A DNA stretch of 64,000 nucleotides from an uncultured Bacilli bacterium (GCA_934086145.1 CAKOHV010000002.1:28422-92421), one strand, 5' to 3'; shown: positions 44,201 through 52,243, numbered from the stretch's first letter. Translations and numbers: made by a program. Notes: a model not told the origin generated them from the letters alone.

Positions 44201-46846
44201 GTTCATTTTAACACTAGCGTTATAATCAGTCGTCGCATCTTCGTTAGCCGCATTAAATTGGGCTATTTTAGTTAATTTATCAACCGTTTGTGTAATTTTA
44301 AGACGATAATATAATTTACCATCCGAAAGCTTCGCCCAACTCCAATAGTTAACATTGGAATCAACAGTACACCACTCACCATTAACGCATGTTCCTTGAT
44401 TTTGACCAGTACTATTTTTTATTTCCATTACACATTGTGCTTTATAAGCAGCATTAGTACCAGTAAGTGTCGAATCACATGAACCTGTTAATCTTAAATC
44501 ACCAGCCATATAACCAGTCATTCCTGAAATAATACCAGTTATTGTTTTAGTATATTGATTTGCATTATCCCAAACAGTCTTAGTATCAGTTACAGTTGAA
44601 GTAATTTCATTTTGATCCCATCTTTTACCATCAGATTTTGCAGCGTCTTTTAAGTAAGTAGTTACAATAGTTGCATATGGTTCATTAAATGTACAATTAT
44701 CCATTTGATAACATAAAGAACTAGTTGTAATCTTACTCCAATCACCATTAGTATATTCACTAGAATTGTTCTTCTTAGAACCACCAGTTGCTTTATTTAT
44801 ATTATTAACAATTTCTTTATATGCAGCATAATATTCATCCAATCCTAAACCAGAGTTGTTAGAATCTTCACCATATCTTATAGCAGCAAGACGAATTGCA
44901 GCCGTTGCTGAAACTACATGATCAATACCATTTGGTTTACCATCAGCAACATATTGATTCATTTCTGATAAGAATGAAGTATCACTATAAATTGTCGCAA
45001 TTACTTTATCAAAGTCATTATTTTCTGGACTTAAATTACGCTCTTTATAATATTTATCACTTGATTCAGGTTCTTGACGACCTGGGTCCATACAAACACC
45101 AACGTATTTGGTTGAAGTACCACAACTACTTCCGGAAGTTCCATTATACAAATGAACACGTAAAGTTCTATCTCCTAATTTAGCTATTTCATAACCATTT
45201 TCGGTTCTAGTAGCACCATTAACAGATATATTAAACTCATCACAAGTAGAAGCTTGTGAATCAGAAGTTTTACCATAAATTGAATCATCTACGGTTGCTC
45301 CATTTGTTGAATCCCAAATAATTGATTCTGCTTCTTTTTTACCATTAACTTTTATTTGATATGTTGTTAAATTCCCTTGATTATCTTGGAAACTAACAGA
45401 GATATAAGCACCAGCTGAATCTTTTTTAGCTTTAACAGTACAGGTTTTATTTTCAGCATCATAAGCTGTTTCAATAAAGTTTGTACTTTCTGATTTACAA
45501 CCAGCGATATCAGTAACATAACCAGGAACTTTATATACAACTTCAGAAGTTCCTTCGTTCATTTCTTTTTTATAATCATCAGCAGCATTAGTTCTCATTT
45601 CTGTACATGCTACATAAGTACCAGGTCCAACACTGCCTTTAACTAAGTCAGTTTCACAACTACCACCTTGTTTAACCCAACCAATGAATTTAACATCAGG
45701 GTTAATTGAAGCAACTCTTAGAGTAACATCAGTTGGTAATGCTACTTTATCAGTTTCAGCCATTGTTCGATAGTAGTAACCTAAAGCACTATCATATTTA
45801 AAGTTTTTATCATTAATAGTACCATCAATACTTAAAACAACTCCGCCACTATTCGTATAACAAGCAAAATATTTTAAGCTATCACCACTTTTAGCACCAG
45901 TTGCTAAATGTTGTTCACATAAGCCAGAAGCTTGAACTGAAGCACCACCTGCTTGTAATCCACTAGCATCAGTTGAGAATCCTTTAAATTTTAAGAAAGG
46001 ATATGCTGATTTATCCGGTGTACAAGTTGGAAAATCGATCGTTTCACCAATACTATTAAATTTACGTTTTCTAGTATTTTCTGGATCATTACTTTGATTT
46101 AATTGATCACTTCTTAACTTTTCCCAAGCTGTTCCCCATTTACAAGTTCCGTATGCTCCACCATAAGCATAAACAACTACAGTTGAAGAAATGTTAATAC
46201 TACTTGTAACATCATGTGTAGCTCCATCGCCACTGACATAAGTAAATTTAAGTTCAGCCACAACTCCATTTTCGGGAATTGTTACATTTTCTTTAACTCT
46301 AACACTACAAGTTGTTCCATTTACATTACAATAAATATCAAGATAATTTTGAGCATTAGTATCTGATGAAACAGCGGTAATCTTATTAATTGCTCCTAAT
46401 CTTGTTCCATAATCATAAGAAACATTTTTTTGTTGATCTAACGTATAATTAACTTCTACTTTTGTAGCTTCAATTTTAGTATACATTATTTTAACTGTAA
46501 CTTCACCAGGTCCTGCTGCTGGATTTTGTAGATTTTTATCATAACTACATGTAAAAGAATCTTCTGTATCGCCGTTTGCAACGTCATTATCAGAAGTAAA
46601 TTTAATATTACCATTAACATAAGACAATGTTCCATGTTTTAACCTAACAGAAGAACCATTAGTAGTAGATAACACTCCACCACTAGTTTGACATACTCCA
46701 TTACCCCACTCATATTTAGAAGAACTAATTAAAACTTGCGTTATCCCAGGATTAACTGAGATTGTTTGTTCTGCTTTAACAATCGTCGAAAATAAAAAAG
46801 TAGTTATAAAAATTAAACAATATTTTAAATAAGCATTATTTTTCAT
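41237..46846 (-). CDS. Giant Cys-rich secreted protein, candidate pilus tip adhesin
   Basis: 1,869 residues, the largest gene here. Signal peptide (1-25), then alternating beta-rich domains with many Cys, Thr, Ser, Asn and Asp; no LPxTG and no C-terminal membrane segment. Around residues 580-660 KYVGVCMDPGRQEP and ATAAIRLAAIRYG resemble the two halves of an adhesin thioester domain, but the second lacks the Gln needed for the bond. Cys clusters (for example NICLCCADV and CKEPFNK...GCCSY) suggest many disulfides. Its start overlaps the stop of the 257-residue protein by one base. Role as adhesin or tip is inferred from position and size. Confidence 0.85.
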   Translation of the reverse strand: MKNNAYLKYCLIFITTFLFSTIVKAEQTISVNPGITQVLISSSKYEWGNGVCQTSGGVLSTTNGSSVRLKHGTLSYVNGNIKFTSDNDVANGDTEDSFTCSYDKNLQNPAAGPGEVTVKIMYTKIEATKVEVNYTLDQQKNVSYDYGTRLGAINKITAVSSDTNAQNYLDIYCNVNGTTCSVRVKENVTIPENGVVAELKFTYVSGDGATHDVTSSINISSTVVVYAYGGAYGTCKWGTAWEKLRSDQLNQSNDPENTRKRKFNSIGETIDFPTCTPDKSAYPFLKFKGFSTDASGLQAGGASVQASGLCEQHLATGAKSGDSLKYFACYTNSGGVVLSIDGTINDKNFKYDSALGYYYRTMAETDKVALPTDVTLRVASINPDVKFIGWVKQGGSCETDLVKGSVGPGTYVACTEMRTNAADDYKKEMNEGTSEVVYKVPGYVTDIAGCKSESTNFIETAYDAENKTCTVKAKKDSAGAYISVSFQDNQGNLTTYQIKVNGKKEAESIIWDSTNGATVDDSIYGKTSDSQASTCDEFNISVNGATRTENGYEIAKLGDRTLRVHLYNGTSGSSCGTSTKYVGVCMDPGRQEPESSDKYYKERNLSPENNDFDKVIATIYSDTSFLSEMNQYVADGKPNGIDHVVSATAAIRLAAIRYGEDSNNSGLGLDEYYAAYKEIVNNINKATGGSKKNNSSEYTNGDWSKITTSSLCYQMDNCTFNEPYATIVTTYLKDAAKSDGKRWDQNEITSTVTDTKTVWDNANQYTKTITGIISGMTGYMAGDLRLTGSCDSTLTGTNAAYKAQCVMEIKNSTGQNQGTCVNGEWCTVDSNVNYWSWAKLSDGKLYYRLKITQTVDKLTKIAQFNAANEDATTDYNASVKMNYTSQDLVDNVAVASPSKSNSKQRMILFPIEAKTATCDTADCTGPDAGSGNSDGSDWGDNTGLTGLISGEVIGPDGNPLPLVFISKNNVVGTTLPSCDTTKDIFNYNTYCTSAENCKEPFNKEAFRVAGCCSYVLDTTKYVYQSVCSDRCTTNTLNPVCSASSTDKSDDLELKEAYNKVDGENYTCVVDVGSTTTTDKKKDMAGNYYSLEQFQTNPYCRVSCKEDWDFKFPSYINYTGQNAVLAGSYFIVKDSSIFASGSRTCVTTQIQHQQFANDFDKWSRLSYTNFDQWQYKKADNDAYTNGTEREATEREKTYCKTTPSLVPVCTQYNGNSCLTYTNTYVCNDEAVCKEYDLTPKTGVTYLKHVTNADGTPGDGTTTETFTGSVEQTSNGTQWSGASPGGCGSATVQTLKDKHKDDGSENEKAMNEANAKLNEAVSNINACDDFELVTKNTQNVTTDTKILTVFDPTISFNYDEDEFMKEITSSGSNKLVKKDEGLEKRTAYAFATLDDRMKYTGSGTVSNADGNSLASYKQTRISTVCTSGGSGTAVVGANKESSGHLVNWSIGASCYKLEVTALFGHDYVKRTISNSSTFASQYKWYVNKTNDTKIYAKSLSSYPKSGIVTAASHWSLLGSSNQGLGTKVKADGYLSKYEGGGDTVFPIKVTTPRNMYKYTYSLSNIGMYNNSLTKVGRLMGGTNPVVGNNKRTCFYEVLENICLCCADVIDTEVVSDVSEYSTEEALKEAGSDYRPSKSVSTSDSNAMTGQLGFYNNTVGLSDFTSGSNRDVGANWRGETKYLSEGIVEITNKGAVLKNYIESKGEDVYNDTPEYSYTLNPAAMSAIRSYNETNGYQVKSSTLTTYGPLLLTSSDIGDWKVTNSNFEKKVTFNHYGSRFLEVNLKNYKNGTVLSDKKTSNLCYIYVPNVNETTVKETESTLKSKVNIDIKSLKGAQYYNSDGNKISDLSSCRWIDYVSETSRAGTYSRLAFK

Positions 46847-47619
46847 TATAAAACACTACTCCTCTTCTTTTTAACTATTACCACTGTTGCAGCCACCCCA
46901 ATTAAAACAATTCCGCCAATTATCCAATATTTATGTTTTGATATTGTTTTAGCAGCTTTGCTAACTATATTAGTTTTGCCTTGTAATTCTTTTTCTGTTG
47001 ATGCATTCTTCTTACTTAATTTTTCTTTATAACTTGTTACACTATCTAAGAATTTTGATGCATTAACATCATATAGTATATAAGGTTGACACAAATAGTA
47101 ATCAGGAATATCTGTACATACTTGTCTTTTAGAATATGCATTATACTTTGGAACTGATAGTCTTATTGTTCGAAGTGTTCTGCCATAACAATCGTATGTT
47201 CTGGCTTTTAGTTCAAATGTATAATTAACTATTGCTGATGTATCTTTTTGTCTTATTGTAATTACGCCATCAGCATCGGCACTATCCGAATCAACGCTAA
47301 AGCTTCCTCCTTGCGTATTGCTAACCTTAACGGATACTGTTTCCGGTAAATTTCTAATCTTAATATCCATATAATAGACTAGAACAGAATAATTTGATGA
47401 ATTAGGATCATCAAATCCTTCTGGCTTATACTCATATGGTTCGTAACTTACTTGAACCACGGAGGCATCCTTTTGGACTTGGGCTAAAGAACTTGTTGGA
47501 CATTGAACATCTAAAGGATTTTTATCTTTGGTATTTGTTTCTCCTTCGGCATTAGCAACTCCGAAAGAAATAAAACCAATTAAAATTAGAAATAAAATAT
47601 TCTTTATTTTTCTTTTCAT
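46846..47619 (-). CDS. Secreted protein with C-terminal membrane anchor, first gene of the locus
   Basis: 257 residues. Signal peptide ending near GVANAEG, a beta-rich extracellular domain with several Cys (CPTSS, YDCYGR, QVCTDIP..YLCQPY), and a hydrophobic C-terminal segment (YWIIGGIVLIGVAATVVIV) followed by KKKRSSVL, so it is anchored with its tail inside. Cotranslated with the giant protein, of which it could be the anchor or chaperone. Promoter at 47,647-47,675. Confidence 0.8.
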   Translation of the reverse strand: MKRKIKNILFLILIGFISFGVANAEGETNTKDKNPLDVQCPTSSLAQVQKDASVVQVSYEPYEYKPEGFDDPNSSNYSVLVYYMDIKIRNLPETVSVKVSNTQGGSFSVDSDSADADGVITIRQKDTSAIVNYTFELKARTYDCYGRTLRTIRLSVPKYNAYSKRQVCTDIPDYYLCQPYILYDVNASKFLDSVTSYKEKLSKKNASTEKELQGKTNIVSKAAKTISKHKYWIIGGIVLIGVAATVVIVKKKRSSVL

Positions 47620-47646
47620 ATAACACCAACCTATTTTCTAAATATA

Positions 47647-47675
47647 ATTTTACCATCATCACCTTAAAATAACAA
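47647..47675 (-). promoter_or_regulatory. Promoter of the Tad half of the locus
   Basis: TTGTTA (47,670-47,675), 17-base spacer, TAAAAT (47,647-47,652) on the minus strand. Confidence 0.6.
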
Positions 47676-47682
47676 TATTAAA

Positions 47683-47711
47683 TTGCACAAGAATTTCAAG
47701 TGTGTTATATT
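47683..47711 (+). promoter_or_regulatory. Divergent promoter for the thioredoxin operon
   Basis: TTGCAC (47,683-47,688), 17-base spacer, TATATT (47,706-47,711). It lies seven bases from the opposing promoter, so the two could be coordinated or compete. Confidence 0.65.
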
Positions 47712-47727
47712 TATTATGGTGATTTAA

Positions 47728-48186
47728 ATGAAAAATAAGATATTAAAAATTGTTTTAGGAATAGTCCTAATTTTAGCTGTAGTTGGCCTTGTCTATGCTA
47801 GTAAAACTCTTAATAAAAAGAATGATGAACTAGATAGTCATTTAGTAGAATTAAACTATAGCCAATTAAAAGAAAAACTTGATAACAAAGAAGACTTTAT
47901 TCTGCTTATAACCAAAACAACTTGCACCCATTGTGAATCCTTCAAACCTCGCTTCAAAGATATCCTAAGTAGATATAACATAACAGCTTACGAAATTGCT
48001 CTTGATAAATTAAGCGATGATGAAAAAAAAGTCTTTAATGAAGTCGCAAATGTTTCTGGTACACCAACCACTATCTTTATTAAAAATGGTAGTGAAGCAA
48101 CTACTACTAACCGTTTAGTTGGTGACATCCAAGATGAAGATACAATCATTACAAGGTTAAAAACATTAGGATATATTAAAGAATAA
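47728..48186 (+). CDS. Membrane-anchored extracytoplasmic thioredoxin-like protein
   Basis: 152 residues. An N-terminal membrane segment (5-23) puts a thioredoxin fold outside. Cys66-Thr-His-Cys69 is the redox pair (CxHC resembles DsbA and glutaredoxin-like oxidases) and the cis-Pro lies in VSGTPTTIFI. Placed divergently from the genes for Cys-rich surface proteins, it could form or repair their disulfides; this is inference. First gene of a three-gene operon. Confidence 0.85.
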   Translation: MKNKILKIVLGIVLILAVVGLVYASKTLNKKNDELDSHLVELNYSQLKEKLDNKEDFILLITKTTCTHCESFKPRFKDILSRYNITAYEIALDKLSDDEKKVFNEVANVSGTPTTIFIKNGSEATTTNRLVGDIQDEDTIITRLKTLGYIKE

Positions 48187-48198
48187 AAGGTGATTTAC

Positions 48199-48906
48199 AT
48201 GACTAAAATAAATTTTAAAGAATTAATAAAAGGTATAATAACAGTCTTCTCTTATTTTATAGGAGCCAGATTCTTATTAAGCTTTTTTTATTTTTTAGAA
48301 AAAAAAGGTTTCATCCCCCAAACTAGTTGGATGAATAACTTTCTATACTTCTTAGTATACGTCATCATCTGGATTATCTTAGTTGCCATATACCACGCTT
48401 CCCTTAAAGAAGAATATGAAAAGTTCAGAAATAATCGTCATGAATGTTTAAAAACCGGCCTAAATTATTGGTTAAAAGGCTTATTTATTATGATTACTTC
48501 TAATATTATCATAAACTTTGTCTTAAAATTAGGAACTTCTGTAAATGAACAAGCCAATATTCAATTAATTAAGCAATCTCCACTAACACTTGTTCCCATC
48601 GTTGTTTTATTAGCTCCATGTATAGAAGAATTAGTTTTTCGCAAAAGTTTTGCCAAAATATCCGATAATAAACATATTTTTGCATGGATTACCGGTTTAA
48701 TCTTTGGTGGCGTTCACGTTATTTCTTCCTTAAGTGATCCTCGCACAATCATTTTCCTTATTCCTTATTGTTCAGTTGGTATTGCCTTTGGTTACCTTTA
48801 TAAAAAAACTGATACTATCTTCTCCTCACTATCAATGCATATTCTCCATAATACAATTAATATTGCTATCATCTTATTAGCTATTATGGCAGGTGTTAAT
48901 ATATGA
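48199..48906 (+). CDS. CPBP-family intramembrane metalloprotease
   Basis: 235 residues, about seven membrane segments. Motif 1 is CIEELVFRKSF (EExxxR), motif 2 is FGGVHVISS (FxxxH) and the last motif is SMHILHNTIN (HxxxN/D). All residues needed for the Abi/Rce1-type glutamyl protease are visible. Such enzymes cleave membrane peptides; the substrate is unknown. ATG 48,199 has AAAGGTGA five bases upstream. Confidence 0.88.
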   Translation: MTKINFKELIKGIITVFSYFIGARFLLSFFYFLEKKGFIPQTSWMNNFLYFLVYVIIWIILVAIYHASLKEEYEKFRNNRHECLKTGLNYWLKGLFIMITSNIIINFVLKLGTSVNEQANIQLIKQSPLTLVPIVVLLAPCIEELVFRKSFAKISDNKHIFAWITGLIFGGVHVISSLSDPRTIIFLIPYCSVGIAFGYLYKKTDTIFSSLSMHILHNTINIAIILLAIMAGVNI

Positions 48907-49919
48907 GAGAAGAAAAAAGAATAGCAAATGAAAAAAAATTAAAACGATATCGCAGTCAACCAGATCCAGATGAAGAAGACCTAACGACAACCGAAGAAAC
49001 GACGGCGTATCCTTTAGAAGATGAAAATACTCCCACTATCTCTCCTGAAACACTAGAAGATAATGAAGATAATGACGAAGCAGAAGAGTCCAACCACAAA
49101 GTTAAAAAAATTATTTTTTGGTCCATCATTTTATTCATTACCTTTTTTGTTTACACTAGCAATATTGCTACAAGAATTATTGAAGTTAAAGAGTATAAAA
49201 TTACCGTAAACAATATTCCAACTTCCTTTGATGGTTTAAAAGTCGTACACTTTTCCGACCTACACTATGGTACAACTATCAACGAAAATGAATTAAAGAA
49301 AATTGTTAACAAAATAAATGAACTAAAACCAGACCTTGTCTTCTTCACCGGCGATTTAATTGATAAAAACATTAAATTAAATGATGAAAATATCAAATTT
49401 TTAAAAGAAGAACTAAGTAAAATCAATCCTCAATTATATAAATACGCTATTTATGGTGATGAAGATAACGAATCATTTAAAGATATTATGGAAAGTTCTC
49501 AATTTATTATTTTAAATAATGAAACCAAACTTCTTTATTATCAAGATAATACCCCTATCTTAATTGCTGGCTTCAATAATAACGACAACCCTAATTATAC
49601 AATTTTAACTGATTTAATTAACGAAATTGATCCAAGTTCTTTATTTAAAATTGTTTTAACTCATCAACCAGATACAACTGATAACTTTATAACTTACAAT
49701 CCTGACCTAATTTTAGCTGGTCATACCCTTGGAGGCTTAGTAAAACTGCCTTTCATAAAGCCTCTATTCTTACAAGAAGGAGCTCAGAAGTATTATAATT
49801 CGTTCACAGAAATTAATAATACCAAATTATTTATTTCAAATGGTTTAGGAACCTCAAGTATCACCATTCGTTTAAATAATCATCCTTCAATTAATTTTTA
49901 CCGTTTCTATAAGGCATAA
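48903..49919 (+). CDS. Membrane-anchored metallophosphoesterase-like protein with altered metal ligands
   Basis: 338 residues. A charged cytoplasmic head (1-66), one membrane segment (about 68-86), then a calcineurin-like phosphoesterase domain. FSDLHYG (Asp119, His121), TGDLID (Asp151) and the HQPD His254 are present. However the GNHD motif reads GDEDN (185-189) and GHTHGG reads GHTLGG (273-278). Two metal or catalytic His/Asn are therefore missing, and activity is in doubt. Overlaps the protease gene by four bases (ATGA). Confidence 0.82.
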   Translation: MREEKRIANEKKLKRYRSQPDPDEEDLTTTEETTAYPLEDENTPTISPETLEDNEDNDEAEESNHKVKKIIFWSIILFITFFVYTSNIATRIIEVKEYKITVNNIPTSFDGLKVVHFSDLHYGTTINENELKKIVNKINELKPDLVFFTGDLIDKNIKLNDENIKFLKEELSKINPQLYKYAIYGDEDNESFKDIMESSQFIILNNETKLLYYQDNTPILIAGFNNNDNPNYTILTDLINEIDPSSLFKIVLTHQPDTTDNFITYNPDLILAGHTLGGLVKLPFIKPLFLQEGAQKYYNSFTEINNTKLFISNGLGTSSITIRLNNHPSINFYRFYKA

Positions 49920-49950
49920 AAAAACTCTTGTTTAAGAGTTTTTTTATGCC
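49917..49950. terminator. Bidirectional terminator
   Basis: GGCATAAAAAAACTCTT and AAGAGTTTTTTTATGCC form a long symmetrical stem, serving the phosphoesterase on one strand and the coat-protein gene on the other. Confidence 0.85.
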
Positions 49951-50385
49951 TTAGACACATTCAACATACGTATCAGTTAAACACCTTATACAGCAAACAC
50001 AACCTAAATCAATTGTAAATACCGAATTAGTTGCTACATAAGGATATAAACTAGTTGTATCAGTATTATCTTGTAATACTCTAAAAGTACAACAATTGCC
50101 TTCTATTTTTTCTATTCTAAATACTGATGAACAAGTCGTTGTTGTTCCATCACAACTAGCTGTAGAATCTTTAGTAACTGGCATTCGCCAAGGTGTTCCA
50201 TTTGAACTACAAGTATATAACATTACGGGACGTGTATTACAAACTAAACAGCTTGGGCCACCACCCAACATTGGTCTATCACATGAATCCAAGCAACTAT
50301 CAACACAGGCATTCTGTTGTAAAACCAAAATAACACTTAATATTTCTGCTAAAGAACTACTCTGATCATTATCTTTACAACACAT
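49951..50385 (-). CDS. Spore coat protein of the CotY/CotZ family
   Basis: 144 residues with 20 or so Cys. PVMLYTCSSNGTPWRMPV and FRIEKIEGNCCTFRVL, then FTIDLGCVCCIRC match the CotZ layout (membrane-fold-free, disulfide cross-linked crust protein). In Bacillus CotY/CotZ build the outermost spore layer and are made in the mother cell under sigmaK. ATG 50,385 is chosen since AAAGGGTGAG is four bases upstream. A sigmaK-like promoter lies just upstream. Confidence 0.82.
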   Translation of the reverse strand: MCCKDNDQSSSLAEILSVILVLQQNACVDSCLDSCDRPMLGGGPSCLVCNTRPVMLYTCSSNGTPWRMPVTKDSTASCDGTTTTCSSVFRIEKIEGNCCTFRVLQDNTDTTSLYPYVATNSVFTIDLGCVCCIRCLTDTYVECV

Positions 50386-50416
50386 ATAACTCACCCTTTC
50401 ATATATTTCTCACTAA

Positions 50417-50443
50417 TAATCTATGTTAGGATTTTAAAATAGT
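50417..50443 (-). promoter_or_regulatory. sigmaK-type promoter for the CotZ-like gene
   Basis: On the minus strand AC (50,442-50,443), 16 bases, then CATAGATTA (50,417-50,425). This matches AC-N16-CATANNNTA exactly and is 32 bases from the start codon. No good sigmaA promoter is seen. Confidence 0.6.
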
Positions 50444-50508
50444 GCTATTTTGTTTCTTCTTTTATTTTTTTAAATAATATAGTATAATAGCATACAGGTG
50501 ATGATAAA

Positions 50509-50826
50509 ATGGATTGGATACAGTATGTAATCATATTAGCTGTTTTAGCAATTATATGTTTAATAGTTTTAAAACTAAATAAAAAAGATTTTAGTTCTGA
50601 AATCAATAAATTAATCAAATGTCTTGGTGGTAAAGAAAATATCATCAATGCTGAATGTAACATGTCACGCTTTAAAGTCATCCTAAAGGATGTTAGTAAA
50701 GTAGATAAAGAAGGCATTCAAAAACTAGGAGCTAAAGGGATTGTTGAAATAGACAATCAACTGAAGATTATTCTTGGCAAAGATTGCAAGCAACTAAAAA
50801 ATTATATTAAAGATATTATAAAATAA
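50509..50826 (+). CDS. Membrane-anchored PTS EIIB-like (glucose family) domain protein
   Basis: 105 residues. One N-terminal membrane segment (about 5-22), then INKLIKCLGGKENIINAECNMSRFKVILKD, which follows the EIIB-Glc pattern KxxGGxxNIxxxxxCxTRLRxxxxD. The Cys that is phosphorylated in EIIB is kept, but the Thr-Arg after it is Ser-Arg and there is no EIIC or EIIA. It may be a regulatory phospho-protein. Promoter -10 TATAAT at 50,483-50,488, RBS AGGTGATG. Confidence 0.75.
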   Translation: MDWIQYVIILAVLAIICLIVLKLNKKDFSSEINKLIKCLGGKENIINAECNMSRFKVILKDVSKVDKEGIQKLGAKGIVEIDNQLKIILGKDCKQLKNYIKDIIK

Positions 50827-50857
50827 ACATTCATAACTTGAATGTTTATTTTATTTC
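50822..50857. terminator. Bidirectional terminator
   Basis: AAATAAACATTCA and TTGAATGTTTATTT pair around a four-base loop, between two converging genes. Confidence 0.85.
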
Positions 50858-51127
50858 ATAATCTAAGATTTCATCAAAAAAAATCTTTTCATTTTTGATA
50901 TTAATAAAATAACTATCCTTACATAAAATCAACTTTTCTAACTTACTACCATCTTTCCTCTTTATTAAAACATTTAACTTATTGGCATAACCAGATTTAT
51001 CAAAATATTTTTTTAAATCTCCCACCTCTTTTTTAACATTTTTTTCACGTGTTCCATAATAATAATCCTCATTATTCTTTAAATCATGCTCTATCTTATT
51101 AGCATAAACACTTGGCAAATCACTCAT
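50846..51127 (-). CDS. Hypothetical protein, 93 aa
   Basis: Small, charged, Lys/Asp/Glu/Tyr-rich, no membrane segment, not recognised. The second half forms beta strands (KLEKLILCKDSYFINIKNEKIFFDEIL). ATG 51,127 has AAGGAGGAAG seven bases upstream, strong support for translation. TTGGCA and TATAAT lie upstream with a long 19-base spacer. It diverges from the SEDS gene. Confidence 0.65.
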   Translation of the reverse strand: MSDLPSVYANKIEHDLKNNEDYYYGTREKNVKKEVGDLKKYFDKSGYANKLNVLIKRKDGSKLEKLILCKDSYFINIKNEKIFFDEILDYEIK

Positions 51128-51187
51128 CATTCTTCCTCCTTAACTAATTATATGTATATTTTTACTTATCTTGCCAATTATAATAAT

Positions 51188-52243
51188 ATGAAAAAGTTTT
51201 TTAATAATAATTATATAATTTTAATTCCTATCCTTATTTTAAACATCATAAGTCTATGTTACTTAGCAAATACGCCATACTTCACTAAACAACTAATTTG
51301 GCTTAGTCTAAGTTACATTTTCTTATACATTACATCTAAGATAAAAATTAATAAGTTAAACAAATACTTTATTTTATTCTATTTATTTAGCTTATTTTTA
51401 CTGACCATCGTTCTTATTTATGGTCGAGAAATAAATGGCGCCAAAGCTTGGCTTCATCTTGGGCCAATCTCTATCCAACCAAGTGAACTGGCCAAAATAG
51501 CCCTTCTTCTATACCTTCCATCATTAACAATGAAAAAAATTAATAAAATATTTTTATTTCTTGTCTTTTTCATCCCCGCCCTCCTTACTTACTTAGAACC
51601 AGATACAGGAGCCATCATAATATACTTAATTATCTTATTATCTTGCTTAAAATATACCAAGAAAAATAAAAAAAGACTTCTACTTCTTGGCTTGCTTTTT
51701 ACCATCTTTATTGGCACACATATCTATCTTTTTTACTACAACAAAGATCTTTTAATAAAAATATATGGGACTAAACTCTTTTATCGCCTTGATCGCTTAA
51801 TCTCTTTTAAAGAAAAATCTAATATTCAAGCCATCAACTCCACTATTTCCATTGGTTCTAATTATCTCTTATACATTCCTGAAAATCATAATGACTTCAT
51901 CTTTGCAGCCATAATTAGTAAATACAATCTTGTAACTACCACCTTAACCTACATTTGTCTATGTTTAATCATCATCTTTTACATTAATAAAATTACCAAA
52001 CAAAAAAACATATCTAATATCTATAACTTTGCAATATTAAATATGTTATTTTTTCAAATATTCTATAATATCTTAATGAATTTATCTTTAGTTCCCATCG
52101 TCGGTATTCCCCTTCCCTTCTTAAGCTATGGCGGTTCCTACCTAACGTCTTTATACATTACTATTGGTTTATCCATAAACTATCTTAATAATAGAAAGGT
52201 GGACCATAATAAGGGCCTTGAGCATAAGGCGGATATGGATTAA
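51188..52243 (+). CDS. SEDS-family peptidoglycan polymerase (FtsW/RodA/SpoVE)
   Basis: About 352 residues, ten membrane segments. The family motifs are clear: YGREINGAKAWLHLGPISIQPSELAKIALLLYLP and PLPFLSYGGSYL near the C-terminus. It polymerises glycan strands together with a class B PBP. Homology alone does not tell FtsW, RodA and SpoVE apart here. I take ATG 51,188 (MKKFFNNNY) although no ribosome site precedes it; TATAAT at 51,179-51,184 is so close that the message may be nearly leaderless. The end overlaps a small minus-strand gene. Confidence 0.85.
   Translation: MKKFFNNNYIILIPILILNIISLCYLANTPYFTKQLIWLSLSYIFLYITSKIKINKLNKYFILFYLFSLFLLTIVLIYGREINGAKAWLHLGPISIQPSELAKIALLLYLPSLTMKKINKIFLFLVFFIPALLTYLEPDTGAIIIYLIILLSCLKYTKKNKKRLLLLGLLFTIFIGTHIYLFYYNKDLLIKIYGTKLFYRLDRLISFKEKSNIQAINSTISIGSNYLLYIPENHNDFIFAAIISKYNLVTTTLTYICLCLIIIFYINKITKQKNISNIYNFAILNMLFFQIFYNILMNLSLVPIVGIPLPFLSYGGSYLTSLYITIGLSINYLNNRKVDHNKGLEHKADMD

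Noticed and set aside
41237..46846. Several plus-strand frames opposite the giant surface protein
   Set aside because: None has a ribosome site; compositions follow the Thr/Ser/Asn codons of the true gene.
21233..47619. Integrated conjugative element borders
   Set aside because: I found no integrase, tRNA-anchored direct repeat or relaxase at the ends; flanks are a rhodanese and a thioredoxin operon. Kept as a chromosomal locus.
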